A DNA stretch of 10,961 nucleotides from contig CANMSW010000052.1 of NCBI GenBank assembly GCA_947500275.1, positions 1 through 10,961 of the forward strand, in the 5' to 3' direction. This document shows positions 1 through 7,974 of this stretch, piece after piece. The stretch's first letter is position 1. Every line of letters begins with the position of its first letter. The translations under genes were made by a program, and so were the position numbers. Below the pieces are notes generated by a model. The model was not told the origin of the DNA. It saw only the letters and a list, made by a program, of their open reading frames with translations, and did not search any database. This stretch comes from Bacteriovoracaceae bacterium (GTDB lineage Bacteria; Bdellovibrionota; UBA1018).

Positions 1-669
1 ATGAAGCGATTTGTGATCGAAGGTATTTATCAATCCGGAATTCCAGAGCAAGAGCTGCAAGTGGCGTTTACAAGAGCGCCAGGAGTCCGATCCTTTCTGA
101 GGAAATCCGGCGTGGTCTCGAGTTTTGAGCTCACTCTGAATCATTTTGAAAACGCGCCTGAGCTGGGTTCATGGGTTCGAGAGAGTTTACCGGGATTTCG
201 GGTTCAGGATTGGATTGAAATGAACGGTCGTCTCTTTGGTTCACTACGCCTCGAGCGCATGGCTATGTTTATCATTCTGGCCTTCATCGTCGTTGTGGCG
301 TCGTTCAATATTGTAACCACGTTGACGTTGATGGTGCTGGAAAAGAAGAAAGAGATTTCGATTCTGCGGGCGATGGGTGCGAGGACGGGGGAAGTGGCCG
401 CTATTTTTGTGGCTGAAGGTATTTTCATCGGCGTGATTGGGGTGGGGAGCGGCACGGTGCTGGGGCTGCTTTTTTGTGGGTTTCTCAAACGTTGGGAGTT
501 CATTCAGCTCCCTGATATTTACTACGACCGTACGCTTCCTGTTCTGGTTGATCCGATTCTGATTCTTCTGGTCGCAGTCGCTGCGACCCTGATTGTCCTG
601 GCAGCTTGCCTCTATCCAAGCCGCAGGGCGTCGCAAATCGAGCCAATCGAAGGCATTCGGTTTGGCTGA
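1..669 (+). CDS. LolC/LolE-family lipoprotein-releasing ABC transporter permease, C-terminal part (5' end outside window)
   Basis: Inner-membrane permease subunit of the FtsX/MacB superfamily. LolC/E proteins, with the ATPase LolD, extract mature lipoproteins from the inner membrane and hand them to LolA. Only the last 222 residues are visible against about 400 for the family. The ATG at base 1 is probably internal, because the text that follows matches the middle of the periplasmic domain. Residues 1-80 are the end of that domain. They are followed by three hydrophobic segments at about 87-113, 131-162 and 180-206, the usual last three of the four family helices. Between the first two lies a charged cytoplasmic stretch, EKKKEISILRAMGA (114-127), the typical site of contact with the ATPase. 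The C-terminus YPSRRASQIEPIEGIRFG is the standard family ending. No lolD follows, so a partner may lie upstream or elsewhere. LolC and LolE cannot be told apart here, and another FtsX-like exporter remains possible. Confidence 0.88.
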   Translation: MKRFVIEGIYQSGIPEQELQVAFTRAPGVRSFLRKSGVVSSFELTLNHFENAPELGSWVRESLPGFRVQDWIEMNGRLFGSLRLERMAMFIILAFIVVVASFNIVTTLTLMVLEKKKEISILRAMGARTGEVAAIFVAEGIFIGVIGVGSGTVLGLLFCGFLKRWEFIQLPDIYYDRTLPVLVDPILILLVAVAATLIVLAACLYPSRRASQIEPIEGIRFG

Positions 670-778
670 AATGATGACTCAGTGAGTTAATCGTGGACCT
701 GAACTTGCCGGATAATCTCTCTACAGTTATGCCCTTCTCTCCTGTTTAAACTTCCTTTTTGAGTGAAAGAGGTCAGAA

Positions 779-2311
779 ATGCGTAAGGTTCGAGAGGACA
801 GTCTTAGATCTCGGTTTCCATCGATTGGTCTCCTATCGCTTCTGGTATTTCTTTCAGCCCTTCGAGCGAGCGCTGGGGAAGTCGCCATTGTTTGCGCTCA
901 TCCGGAAGTCGCTACAAAAGCACCCATGGCCGTCGCGGAAAGGTGGCGAACCTGGTCTGTCTTACAACACCTTGGACGTGTTTATGACCGAGTGGATGTT
1001 CAATCTTGTATCGCTCCTCGAGATGCCATTCAGGTTGCTGCTCAACTTGTCGCCCGGACTTCGCGACATCGAACTGACTTTTTTGATTTTCGTGCGAGTG
1101 ATCTTGTAGACTCCGAACTCTTCTATCGTGAGCTCACTCAGTTGATGATGTCGCGCGAGGCCTCTGGATCGGCATTTGAGCGACTAAGATTAGTGATTCT
1201 TCCGACGAATGCCGGCTCTAAAATGTGGCATAAACTCGGAGCGCGAGCCGTTCTCGTTGCACCCCCGTTCCGAAGTGAAGTGACCGAACGAGCTTGGATC
1301 TCGAGTTTCGTGAGGTCCTGGACCGAGGGAAGCCGTCTTTCGGTCGCTCTCAATGGAGCACACCAAGACGCTCTGAGTTTTCATGAGTCACTCGTACCTT
1401 GGCTTGCGGATTCATGGCCAGTGGGTCGAAGGTTAGAACGGCGGTTTGAGGTTTTAGGTCAAGATGTTCAGCGAGGATTTTTGCTCGGTCGATCCTCTGT
1501 AGACGCAGGTATATCTCTCCCGCAGGGACGAGTCGTCTTCGATCAGAAGGTGCTAAGCCCCCCTGCATCCTTTCGGTCATTGACTGACTCGAGTGGTGTT
1601 CAGCTCTTTGGTGCCCTGGCATTGCCAGGGGCTCAATTGGTTCCGAACTCAGGCGGAGTTTCGGAGTTGATTGAAAAGGCATCTGGGCCTGCCTGGGAGC
1701 TTCTGAAAGGCTCATTTCCATATCCAATCGCAGGGATCCCTGGGCGAATTGATGAAGATTCTCCCGACGGCGAGCTCGCTTGGATCGATGGCGACGGGCT
1801 TCGTTATTTTCTTTCTCCCCTTCGGAGTTGGCTAGGAGATAGCACTGACCGCTTATTGGGCGCGATCTTGGGTCTGCGATTGAACCGTCGTGAGTCTGGC
1901 TTAAGTTTGGCTCTCCATCTTCGGCAAGCTCTGCAGATTCCGATGTCGCAAGTCGATTTAAAGATCCCTGATGGTGAGTTGAGATCGATTCATCTTCCTC
2001 GTACACTTCGTCTTGGTGTTTCTATTCGGGATGGGGTTGTCGTCATGCGGGTTCTGCCGGTGGTCGATTCTCCGTTTTCATTTGAGATTGTGTGGAAGGG
2101 AATATCTGTCTTGCTTGAGCCCCAGTCGGCAGTAGCTGACCTTGGAACTGGGGATGCGCGGGTCGAAGCGACTGTTCTGGGTGGATTAATCCCTTTCGTC
2201 GCGCGGGTAAATCTCTTTGAGAAGCGGTTCGATGGGATAGATTTTTGGTCCTCGATTGATCGTGGCTTTGAAAAACTCAAGTGGCCGAAGGTTCGTTTTA
2301 GTCAGAATTGA
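779..2311 (+). CDS. Secreted protein of unknown family (510 aa)
   Basis: I do not recognise a family. The start is supported by GAGG at 769-772, six bases before the ATG. The N-terminus has Arg/Lys residues, a hydrophobic core (about residues 15-29) and an AxA site (A30-S31-A32), so a Sec signal peptide cut after A32 is likely and the protein should be periplasmic or outer-membrane associated. The mature part has no further obvious membrane helix and exactly two cysteines (C39 and C77), which could form a disulfide. Residues 135-205 (LVILPTNAG, then GARAVLVAPPF, then a helix ending ALNGAHQDA) recall the beta-strand/helix order around the catalytic Cys of CHAT/caspase-like domains, but the Cys and His are not evident. 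The C-terminal third (about 400-500) looks beta-rich. It lies 109 bases after the permease gene and 14 bases before the M3 peptidase, and so probably heads that operon. Gene reality is well supported; function is unknown. Confidence 0.85.
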   Translation: MRKVREDSLRSRFPSIGLLSLLVFLSALRASAGEVAIVCAHPEVATKAPMAVAERWRTWSVLQHLGRVYDRVDVQSCIAPRDAIQVAAQLVARTSRHRTDFFDFRASDLVDSELFYRELTQLMMSREASGSAFERLRLVILPTNAGSKMWHKLGARAVLVAPPFRSEVTERAWISSFVRSWTEGSRLSVALNGAHQDALSFHESLVPWLADSWPVGRRLERRFEVLGQDVQRGFLLGRSSVDAGISLPQGRVVFDQKVLSPPASFRSLTDSSGVQLFGALALPGAQLVPNSGGVSELIEKASGPAWELLKGSFPYPIAGIPGRIDEDSPDGELAWIDGDGLRYFLSPLRSWLGDSTDRLLGAILGLRLNRRESGLSLALHLRQALQIPMSQVDLKIPDGELRSIHLPRTLRLGVSIRDGVVVMRVLPVVDSPFSFEIVWKGISVLLEPQSAVADLGTGDARVEATVLGGLIPFVARVNLFEKRFDGIDFWSSIDRGFEKLKWPKVRFSQN

Positions 2312-2318
2312 AAGGGGA
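2312..2318 (+). promoter_or_regulatory. Ribosome binding site that decides the M3 peptidase start
   Basis: AAGGGGA lies seven bases before ATG 2326. This favours 2326 over the in-frame TTG at 2308, which would overlap the stop of the previous gene (TGA 2309-2311) and has no comparable site ahead of it. Confidence 0.7.
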
Positions 2319-2325
2319 ATTCTCC

Positions 2326-4356
2326 ATGAGTACGAATAACAATCCTTGTTTGGAGTTGGATTCGAAGCTGCCTTTTGAGGCAATTCCGTTTGATGAGATC
2401 AAAAATGAGCATTTTGAGCCGGCTTTTGAGGCGGCTATCAAAGAAGCGCGGGATCATTTGCAAGCGATACGGGTTTCTCAGTCCCCTTCGACTATCGAAT
2501 CGGTGATCTTGGCGCTCGAGCAAAGTACGGAAAAGGTTGATCATGTCGGTGCGCTTTTTTCAAATCAGCTGAGCGCAAATACGAATGAACAATTGCAGTC
2601 GCTCGCCCAGAGAATCATGCCCGAGTTAGCGGCATTCTCGAATGATATTCATTTAGATCCGATCCTTTTTTCAAAGGTGAAAGTAGTTTGGGATACTCGC
2701 GGCTCGTTGAGCTTGGACGGCGAGACGGCTCGACTCCTTGAGAAAACCTATAAGTCCTTTGTTCGGAACGGCGCACTTTTGAGTGACTCCGCTAAGAATA
2801 GACTTCGGGAGGTCGATCAGCGATTGGCTGTTATTCAGCAGACTTTCTCGGACCACGTTCTTGCCGACACCAACCGCTACGAATTGCTTCTAACGGAGGA
2901 GGCAGAGGTTGCTGGGCTACCGCCACGCGTTCGTGATGCTGCAGCTCATTTGGCGCACGAGAAAGGGAAGTCATCAGGGTGGCTTTTCACTTTGCATCAA
3001 CCGAGTCTCTTTCCGTTTCTCCAATACTCGGAGCGGAAGGATCTTCGTGAACGCCTTTGGCGTGCGGCCAACGCCCGTGGACTTTCCTCGGAAAATAATA
3101 ACCGAGGTCTGGTGCTGGAAATCGTCAAGCTTCGCCAAGAGCGGGCAAAGCTTTTGGGGTACGCCACTCACGCAGACTTCGTTCTCGAGGAGCGGATGGC
3201 GTCGAATCCAGCGCGAGTTCGGGAGTTTCTTGATCGATTGATCGCTGCGTCGCGCCCGGCGGCTGAGCGGGATTTGAACGATTTGAGGGTGGCGTCCGGG
3301 TCGGATATTCAGCCGTGGGACGTGGCGTTTTGGTCCGAGAAGCTGAGGCGTACTCGTTTTGATCTGGATGAAGATCAGCTTCGCGGTTACTTCCCAATTG
3401 ATCGAGTTGTTGAAGGGGTTTTCGAGCACGCTCGTAGACTTTATGGTCTCGAATTCAAGAAACGATCTGACTTGCCCGTCTATCATACAGACGTGACCGC
3501 TTATGAGGTCATCGATCAGGAAGACGGTCGCCACATCGGACTCCTGTATGCGGATTTTTTCCCACGTACTTCAAAGCGCTCGGGAGCTTGGATGACTTCT
3601 TACCGAGAGCAGGGGCTTATGGGGGGTGGAGTGAAACGCCCTCATATCGCGATTGTTTGTAATCTTACGAAGCCGACCGCAGGCGCTCCGTCATTGTTGA
3701 GCCTCGATGAGGTCCGGACTGTGTTTCATGAGTTCGGGCACGCATTGCACGGACTGCTTTCGGAATGTCGTTATCGTTCCGTTTCAGGAACGAACGTGTA
3801 CTGGGATTTTGTCGAGCTGCCCTCGCAGATCATGGAGAATTGGATTCGTGAGAGAGAGGGCTTGGAAGTGTTTGCCCGGCATTACCTCACCGGTGAGGTG
3901 ATACCTGAGACTTTGATTCAACGTATTCAGGCTTCGGCTCAGTTTCAGGCAGGGTGGTTTTCGCTGCGGCAATTGAACTTTGCAACACTCGATCTTCAGT
4001 GGCACGGGACCGATATATCGAGTGTAGAGAATATTGAGGAATTCGAGGCGAAAGCCACGGAGAAGACCCGTTTATTTCCAGTTTATGCTGGCACATCGTC
4101 GTCTGCGGCGTTCAGTCATATCTTCTCAGGCGGATACTCGGCCGGATATTATAGCTACAAATGGGCTGAAGTTTTGGATGCAGATGCATTTGAACTCTTC
4201 CGCGAGAAGGGGATCTTTAATCGCGAAGTTGCAATGCGATTTCGGAAAGAGATTCTAGCAAGGGGCGGTTCTGATCATCCGATGGAACTTTATAAAAAGT
4301 TTCGGGGCCGCGAGCCTTCCCAGGATGCCTTACTGCGTAGGGACGGTTTGGTTTAA
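2326..4356 (+). CDS. M3 family zinc oligopeptidase (oligopeptidase A / peptidyl-dipeptidase Dcp type)
   Basis: Cytoplasmic metallopeptidase that degrades short peptides, including products of larger proteases and cleaved signal peptides in characterised relatives. The product has 676 residues from ATG 2326, matching the roughly 680 of E. coli OpdA and Dcp. The zinc site is intact: HEFGH at 468-472 (two His ligands and the catalytic Glu) and a third ligand at E497 in the DFVELPSQ context. The 29-residue spacing equals that of thimet oligopeptidase (H473 to E502). Downstream, HIFSGGYSAGYYSYKWAEV carries the conserved His/Tyr residues that line the substrate site. The C-terminus with FRGREPSQDALL is typical of the OpdA/Dcp clade. 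No signal peptide is seen. Its stop TAA shares one base with the next gene's ATG (TAATG, 4354-4358), so translational coupling is likely. Sequence features are mixed between OpdA and Dcp, so no gene symbol is given; the family call is very secure. Confidence 0.96.
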   Translation: MSTNNNPCLELDSKLPFEAIPFDEIKNEHFEPAFEAAIKEARDHLQAIRVSQSPSTIESVILALEQSTEKVDHVGALFSNQLSANTNEQLQSLAQRIMPELAAFSNDIHLDPILFSKVKVVWDTRGSLSLDGETARLLEKTYKSFVRNGALLSDSAKNRLREVDQRLAVIQQTFSDHVLADTNRYELLLTEEAEVAGLPPRVRDAAAHLAHEKGKSSGWLFTLHQPSLFPFLQYSERKDLRERLWRAANARGLSSENNNRGLVLEIVKLRQERAKLLGYATHADFVLEERMASNPARVREFLDRLIAASRPAAERDLNDLRVASGSDIQPWDVAFWSEKLRRTRFDLDEDQLRGYFPIDRVVEGVFEHARRLYGLEFKKRSDLPVYHTDVTAYEVIDQEDGRHIGLLYADFFPRTSKRSGAWMTSYREQGLMGGGVKRPHIAIVCNLTKPTAGAPSLLSLDEVRTVFHEFGHALHGLLSECRYRSVSGTNVYWDFVELPSQIMENWIREREGLEVFARHYLTGEVIPETLIQRIQASAQFQAGWFSLRQLNFATLDLQWHGTDISSVENIEEFEAKATEKTRLFPVYAGTSSSAAFSHIFSGGYSAGYYSYKWAEVLDADAFELFREKGIFNREVAMRFRKEILARGGSDHPMELYKKFRGREPSQDALLRRDGLV

Positions 4357-5231
4357 TGTTCTTTTCCTGGGGTGGTTTCGTTCGTAGGCGCCGAGTAGAG
4401 ACTCACCTCGTTTCGCTTACTCTTCTTTTTATCTTCCTCGGTGCTTGTGCGACGTCCGATTCGATTGAGGTCGAAAAGCGGGATAGGGATGCAGAGGTTA
4501 AAGTAGGGCGCGCACTGGCAGCCGCAGTGCTAGGGCGTACCCCTTTGCTTTCGGAAGGAGAGTGGGCTGCTCGAAGTGAGTATCTTCGCTCTTTGGGGGG
4601 AGTATTGGCGCGGCGTTATGGACGGCCGGACGTGAGCCACCAATTTGCTTGGGTGGATTCGGATGAGGTGAATGCGTTCGCGGCGCCCGGCGGCTATATT
4701 TTTCTCACTCGAGGTTTGTTTCAAAGAGTTTCTTCCGAAGATGAATTGGTCGTGATTCTGCTTCATGAAATTTCTCACGTGACCGAGCGCCACGTTTACA
4801 AAAAAATCGCGCCTCCCAGATCGACGGGCGTAGGTTTTGTCTTGGCTAGGCTTCTGGCAGGCGGAAAAGGGGATCTGGGAGTGGCCGTTTCGAGATCGGT
4901 CACTCAGGGGTTACAGATCTTGTTCGAGACCGGGCTAGGTCAAGAATACGAGCGCGAGGCGGACCAGGCCGGTGTCGCAATGGCATCGGCACTGGGATAT
5001 GATCCGCACTCCTTGGTGAGGTTTTTAACTGAATCTCAAGATCAAGCTTCCGTAAAGCTTCGGTTGCCGGCTACGCACCCACCTTTGGATCGTCGTAAGG
5101 AGTGGGTCGTGAGTTGGATTCGTGATCAAAAACTTGATGAGGTATCTGCCATGGCATCTCGTGCGCTTTCTGTGGGCTCATTGAAGGCGCGTCGGGAACG
5201 GTTTATTCGAATGATGGGCCGTAAGGGGTGA
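4356..5231 (+). CDS. M48 family zinc metalloprotease, predicted lipoprotein (BepA/LoiP-like)
   Basis: Envelope metalloprotease. Relatives such as BepA and LoiP act at the outer membrane in quality control of outer-membrane proteins. The N-terminus is a lipoprotein signal: a basic run R10-R13, a hydrophobic stretch (about 18-28) and the lipobox L28-G29-A30-C31. Lipidation at C31 is therefore predicted, and +2 is Ala rather than Asp, which favours outer-membrane sorting by the enterobacterial rule. The catalytic HEISH is at 137-141. The third zinc ligand is E201 in the YEREADQAGV block, and the THPPLDRR segment (H241, R246) matches the conserved HP motif of the family. At 291 residues it is a minimal M48 domain without the TPR tail of BepA. 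The gene overlaps the upstream M3 stop by one base, with a weak purine-rich site AGGGACGG at 4339-4346, and overlaps or abuts the following barrel gene. Family assignment is secure; the exact substrate is unknown. Confidence 0.94.
   Translation: MFFSWGGFVRRRRVETHLVSLTLLFIFLGACATSDSIEVEKRDRDAEVKVGRALAAAVLGRTPLLSEGEWAARSEYLRSLGGVLARRYGRPDVSHQFAWVDSDEVNAFAAPGGYIFLTRGLFQRVSSEDELVVILLHEISHVTERHVYKKIAPPRSTGVGFVLARLLAGGKGDLGVAVSRSVTQGLQILFETGLGQEYEREADQAGVAMASALGYDPHSLVRFLTESQDQASVKLRLPATHPPLDRRKEWVVSWIRDQKLDEVSAMASRALSVGSLKARRERFIRMMGRKG
5223..5228 (+). promoter_or_regulatory. Ribosome binding site at the M48/barrel gene overlap
   Basis: AAGGGG lies inside the last codons of the protease gene. It is followed by GTG 5228, ATG 5231 and ATG 5234, all in one frame. 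Only ATG 5234 has a usual spacing (five bases), so it is preferred. The stop of the protease gene (TGA 5229-5231) falls within this cluster, a layout typical of coupled translation. Confidence 0.55.
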
Positions 5232-5233
5232 TG

Positions 5234-6532
5234 ATGATCTGTTCTCGAGTGAGAAATCTTTCGCGCATGCTCCCCCTGCTCGGGCTCCTTTTTAGGGCGG
5301 ATCCCGTTTTGGCAGCCGAAACCTGGTACTATAAGAGTCTTCTTGTCGGAGAGCGAGCTTCGGGCATGGGTGGGGCCTATTCAGCGATTGCCGACGATCC
5401 AAGTGGTGCGTGGTATAACCCGGCTGGACTAGTCATGGGGCGTGAGAGTTACTTGAGTGGGTCTGTAAACGCCTATCAGACAAGTTCCATTGAGTTTGAG
5501 AATGTGCTGTCGGGATCCTCGTATGTCTATCGATCGCAGGGTTTAATTCCGTCTTTTTTTGGGTTCACTCAGGAGCTAGCTCCGAAGACCAAGTTTGGCT
5601 TTTTATTGATGGTTCGAGATAGTTTGTCGCAAGAGCAAGATGATCTTCTGGCAAATTTAGAGACCGAGGAGAGTAACCTCACTTCGATTACGCGGCAGTT
5701 ACTGAGGAACAGAACGTCCTATGTCGTCGGGCCTGCCCTATCTCAGCAGCTGAGCCCGCGTCTTATGATTGGGCTGTCTGCGTTCATGCTTTATCAGTCA
5801 GAGCGGTTCTTAGATCAGCAGCGGGCGCTCTATATCAATGATGTGGATCCGCTCAAGCGAGACTATCAACTCAATATGACCTACTTGACGCGAGAGGCCT
5901 GGGGCGTGATGCCCAAGCTTGGCGTGCTTTACATTCCGTATCCGCGTCTCAGCGTTGGGCTCACGGTCGGGAAGTCGTTTCACATGGCAGGTACGGGCAG
6001 TGCGAAAGTGATGGGCACCCAAGTGGACGGGGATTCCATTGTGGTACCGACTGGTGATTTCTCCACTGACTTTTCTGCCGCTGATTATTCATCGATCCGG
6101 TCTCGAGTTTTATCGCCCTATGAGGCGTCTCTCGGGCTTGCATGGTTTCCGTCTGAGGTGTGGACCTTGTCCGCCCAGCTGGATGGACAGACTGCGGATC
6201 CCGAGTTTCAATATGATGTGGTTCCGACTTGGAACGCAGCAGTCGGGGCCGAATGGGCGGGGATTCCGCAGATGCCGCTCCGGCTAGGATTTTTTACAAA
6301 TAATTCAAACACTCGGGGTTTGAGTTCGTCTGGCACGGATCAGAGAGAGCATGTCAACCAGCTAGGCGCGTCTGGTGGGCTCAGTTGGTTGAGTCCAGGA
6401 AGTTCCATTTCGGTTTCGACCACCTACCAGTGGGGTCTTGGATCTGGGCAAATTATTTCTGGTATCACCGATGTACAAGATGTTTCGGTGAGTTCACTCA
6501 CATTCTTTCTGTCGGGTTCCTACCAACTCTAG
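5234..6532 (+). CDS. Outer-membrane beta-barrel protein, FadL/OMPP1-like
   Basis: Predicted outer-membrane barrel of the OMPP1/FadL/TodX type, a group that includes long-chain fatty acid and hydrocarbon channels and the PorV-like proteins. With ATG 5234 the product has 432 residues; GTG 5228 or ATG 5231 would add two or one. A signal peptide (basic residues 5-11, hydrophobic 12-20) probably ends at V25-L26-A27. The mature start carries the family hallmark: G39-E-R-A-S-G-M-G-G, then A-D-D-P-S-G-A-W-Y-N-P-A-G ending at G65. The rest alternates polar and hydrophobic residues with aromatic girdles, and the final strand (SLTFFLSGSYQL) is a plausible barrel closure. It is the last gene of the run beginning at 779 and directly follows the M48 protease, which suggests a shared envelope role. 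The substrate cannot be inferred. The convergent gene ends only 11 bases away, with no clear terminator between. Confidence 0.85.
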   Translation: MICSRVRNLSRMLPLLGLLFRADPVLAAETWYYKSLLVGERASGMGGAYSAIADDPSGAWYNPAGLVMGRESYLSGSVNAYQTSSIEFENVLSGSSYVYRSQGLIPSFFGFTQELAPKTKFGFLLMVRDSLSQEQDDLLANLETEESNLTSITRQLLRNRTSYVVGPALSQQLSPRLMIGLSAFMLYQSERFLDQQRALYINDVDPLKRDYQLNMTYLTREAWGVMPKLGVLYIPYPRLSVGLTVGKSFHMAGTGSAKVMGTQVDGDSIVVPTGDFSTDFSAADYSSIRSRVLSPYEASLGLAWFPSEVWTLSAQLDGQTADPEFQYDVVPTWNAAVGAEWAGIPQMPLRLGFFTNNSNTRGLSSSGTDQREHVNQLGASGGLSWLSPGSSISVSTTYQWGLGSGQIISGITDVQDVSVSSLTFFLSGSYQL

Positions 6533-6543
6533 GTTGAAGTTGC

Positions 6544-7098
6544 TCAATAGCTAGGGAGCGTTCGTTCAATTTCCTGAGTCAGACTTTGGGCTAGACTTGA
6601 GTTCAGATGATTTACAGATTCGATTTCAAGTCTTTCGAGAGATTTAAAGTCTTGAACTTCAGGGGCTCCATTTTCTTTTCGTGCCTGGAGGCCGCGCACT
6701 CCCATTGTGACAGCTCCCGATCGACGGGATCGAATCTCCTTCAATGAGTGGTCCTCATTCTTTTGAGTTCTGCTGATTTCGTTTCTAACGACGGGTTGTT
6801 CGGAGATCGTAAACTTGAAGACAAAGCCTTCTTTTCCCTGTGAAGAACGAACGTAGGTCCAAATGCCTTGTTTTTGTTCCAATACCACAAGGGTTTCCCC
6901 TGTGTATAACAGGCTTATTGTTGCGCTTGAATGACTTGGTGTTGCTTTAAGTTCCACTCTTCCGCTTCCTTTGACCCATGCCACCTTCGCCGGCGGCTGT
7001 GTTTCATTAGAAAACCCAATGATTGGGAACAGGGTGAAAGCGATCGCAAAAAGAACTGGGTTTAGGAAAGTGGCTGGATTCAGTTTGGAGGCGCTCAT
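6544..7098 (-). CDS. Exported SH3-domain protein (bacterial SH3)
   Basis: Small secreted protein of 184 residues with a hydrophobic N-terminal segment (about 12-29, ending IIGFS) that looks like a signal peptide or an anchor. Residues 38-100 form one bacterial SH3-type repeat: a strand around VELKATPSHSSATI, then the L-x-x-G-E-x-L-x-V-L turn, then W-x-Y-V-R, then the K-E-G-F-V strand. Such domains often bind cell-wall peptides or act as targeting modules. After it comes a charged linker and a tail containing VTMGVRGLQ (about 131-139), then FKSLERLEIESVNHL, likely helical. Similar VRGL-plus-helix tails occur, from memory and unverified, in other delta/gamma-proteobacterial SH3 proteins. The start ATG 7098 has only a weak AGG (7113-7111) upstream. 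It lies 65 bases downstream of plsC on the same strand and is probably co-transcribed with it. Specific function unknown. Confidence 0.78.
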   Translation of the reverse strand: MSASKLNPATFLNPVLFAIAFTLFPIIGFSNETQPPAKVAWVKGSGRVELKATPSHSSATISLLYTGETLVVLEQKQGIWTYVRSSQGKEGFVFKFTISEQPVVRNEISRTQKNEDHSLKEIRSRRSGAVTMGVRGLQARKENGAPEVQDFKSLERLEIESVNHLNSSLAQSLTQEIERTLPSY

Positions 7099-7163
7099 AT
7101 CATTATAATAACCTAATTGGGTTCCGAGTCATCCTCGTTCCTCGAAGCGGAATTGGAGCAGGG

Positions 7164-7940
7164 TCAGTTTTGACCCAGGGGGTAGCTGGCACGGAGTTTT
7201 TGGAGTGCTTGCCGTACCAGACTTTCGGTCTTGAAGCTCAACTCTCCGGCTTGAGTGGGTACCAGTCCCACGGTTGAGATGGGGTCTAGAAACTGGATGT
7301 AGATATCTCCCGGCACGGGGAGAAAGCGGCTCTTCGGTAAGCACTCAAACGCTCCGTGGACGACCACCGGGTGAATGGGCGCCTGAGCTTGGATCGCAAT
7401 GTGAAAAGCGCCTTTTTTGAAGGGGAGTAATTCTCCAGTCGGAGAGCGGGTTCCTTCGGGAGCGACTACCAGTGAGCGTCGATCTTTGCGGATTCGGTCG
7501 GCAACGCCTTCGAGAGATGCGAGGGCCTTTGCCGTATTTGCTCGATCGATTCGAATGAAGTCCAGTGCCCAAAACATAAGATTGAGAATGGGTATCCAGA
7601 TAACTTCTTTTTTCCCGATGGTGACTGGTGAGGGCGGGCATATATAACCGCCCCACGGTAGATCCAGGGTGCTTTGATGATTACAAATCACGACGCGAGC
7701 CTCGATTGTTTCGAAGGTGGATGGGTTCAAAACGTGAATTCTGATCTTTAGGATTTTAAAGGTCGCACGTGCCCAAAGTCGAATAGCCCGCATCATGATC
7801 AGGGGGGGCGTTCTCTTGAGGATCAGAAGATGCAAGCCCAAGATGACTGGCCAGTAAATGATCATGAATGCCCATGCGATTACGAATCGCAGGAGTCGAA
7901 GAGGGAGCTGGATCAGGTGCCTCGGGTTGTTTTTTGCCAT
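7164..7940 (-). CDS. plsC: 1-acyl-sn-glycerol-3-phosphate acyltransferase (PlsC family)
   Basis: Membrane-associated acyltransferase that adds the second acyl chain to lysophosphatidic acid to give phosphatidic acid, the precursor of membrane phospholipids. The 258-residue length is normal for the family. All four signature motifs are visible: the catalytic N-H88-Q-S-T-L-D93 (HX4D); F128-I-R-I-D-R133, which binds the glycerol phosphate; P161-E-G-T-R165; and the hydrophobic motif IV around I189-H-P191-V-V-V. One or two hydrophobic stretches (about 12-45) anchor the N-terminus. The start ATG 7940 follows a strong GAGGGAGG (7960-7953) at a long spacing of 12 bases, plus a closer AGGG. It sits 34 bases after the upstream barrel gene, suggesting one transcript. 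A different substrate (another lysophospholipid or an ornithine-lipid step) cannot be excluded from sequence alone. Confidence 0.93.
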   Translation of the reverse strand: MAKNNPRHLIQLPLRLLRFVIAWAFMIIYWPVILGLHLLILKRTPPLIMMRAIRLWARATFKILKIRIHVLNPSTFETIEARVVICNHQSTLDLPWGGYICPPSPVTIGKKEVIWIPILNLMFWALDFIRIDRANTAKALASLEGVADRIRKDRRSLVVAPEGTRSPTGELLPFKKGAFHIAIQAQAPIHPVVVHGAFECLPKSRFLPVPGDIYIQFLDPISTVGLVPTQAGELSFKTESLVRQALQKLRASYPLGQN

Positions 7941-7974
7941 GACCCTGAATGACCTCCCTCTTTCTCGGCGTCAA

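Noticed and set aside
670..778. Possible promoter (TTGCCG at 705-710) or terminator between the permease and the secreted protein
   Set aside because: No acceptable -10 box lies at the right distance. The ACTCA-G-TGAGT palindrome at 677-687 has too short a stem and loop for a terminator. The gap may well hold a promoter, but I cannot point to it.
1614..1630. CCCTGGC-ATT-GCCAGGG hairpin in the secreted unknown gene
   Set aside because: A seven-base-pair stem is expected by chance in a sequence of this length, and it is within coding sequence.
1350..2006. A 218-codon open frame on the minus strand opposite the secreted unknown protein
   Set aside because: It lies wholly inside a gene with its own start signal and signal peptide. 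Its translation is low-complexity, rich in Arg, Ser and Glu, with no recognisable domain. It is best explained as the antisense shadow of the real gene.
2308..2325. Upstream TTG start for the M3 peptidase
   Set aside because: It overlaps the preceding stop, lacks a ribosome site, and ATG 2326 has AAGGGGA at good spacing.
2974..3534. A 186-codon minus-strand open frame inside the M3 peptidase gene
   Set aside because: The plus-strand frame is a full-length, intact M3 enzyme. The antisense translation has no domain.
7102..7107. Perfect TATAAT on the minus strand just before the SH3 gene
   Set aside because: Transcription from it would begin at or inside the ATG at 7098, and no TTGACA-like box is found 16-18 bases upstream. 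It sits in an AT-rich gap between genes that are probably co-transcribed.
7161..7176. GGGTCA-GTTT-TGACCC hairpin at the end of plsC
   Set aside because: The stem is only six base pairs, overlaps the stop codon and has no T-run on either side, so it is not a convincing terminator.
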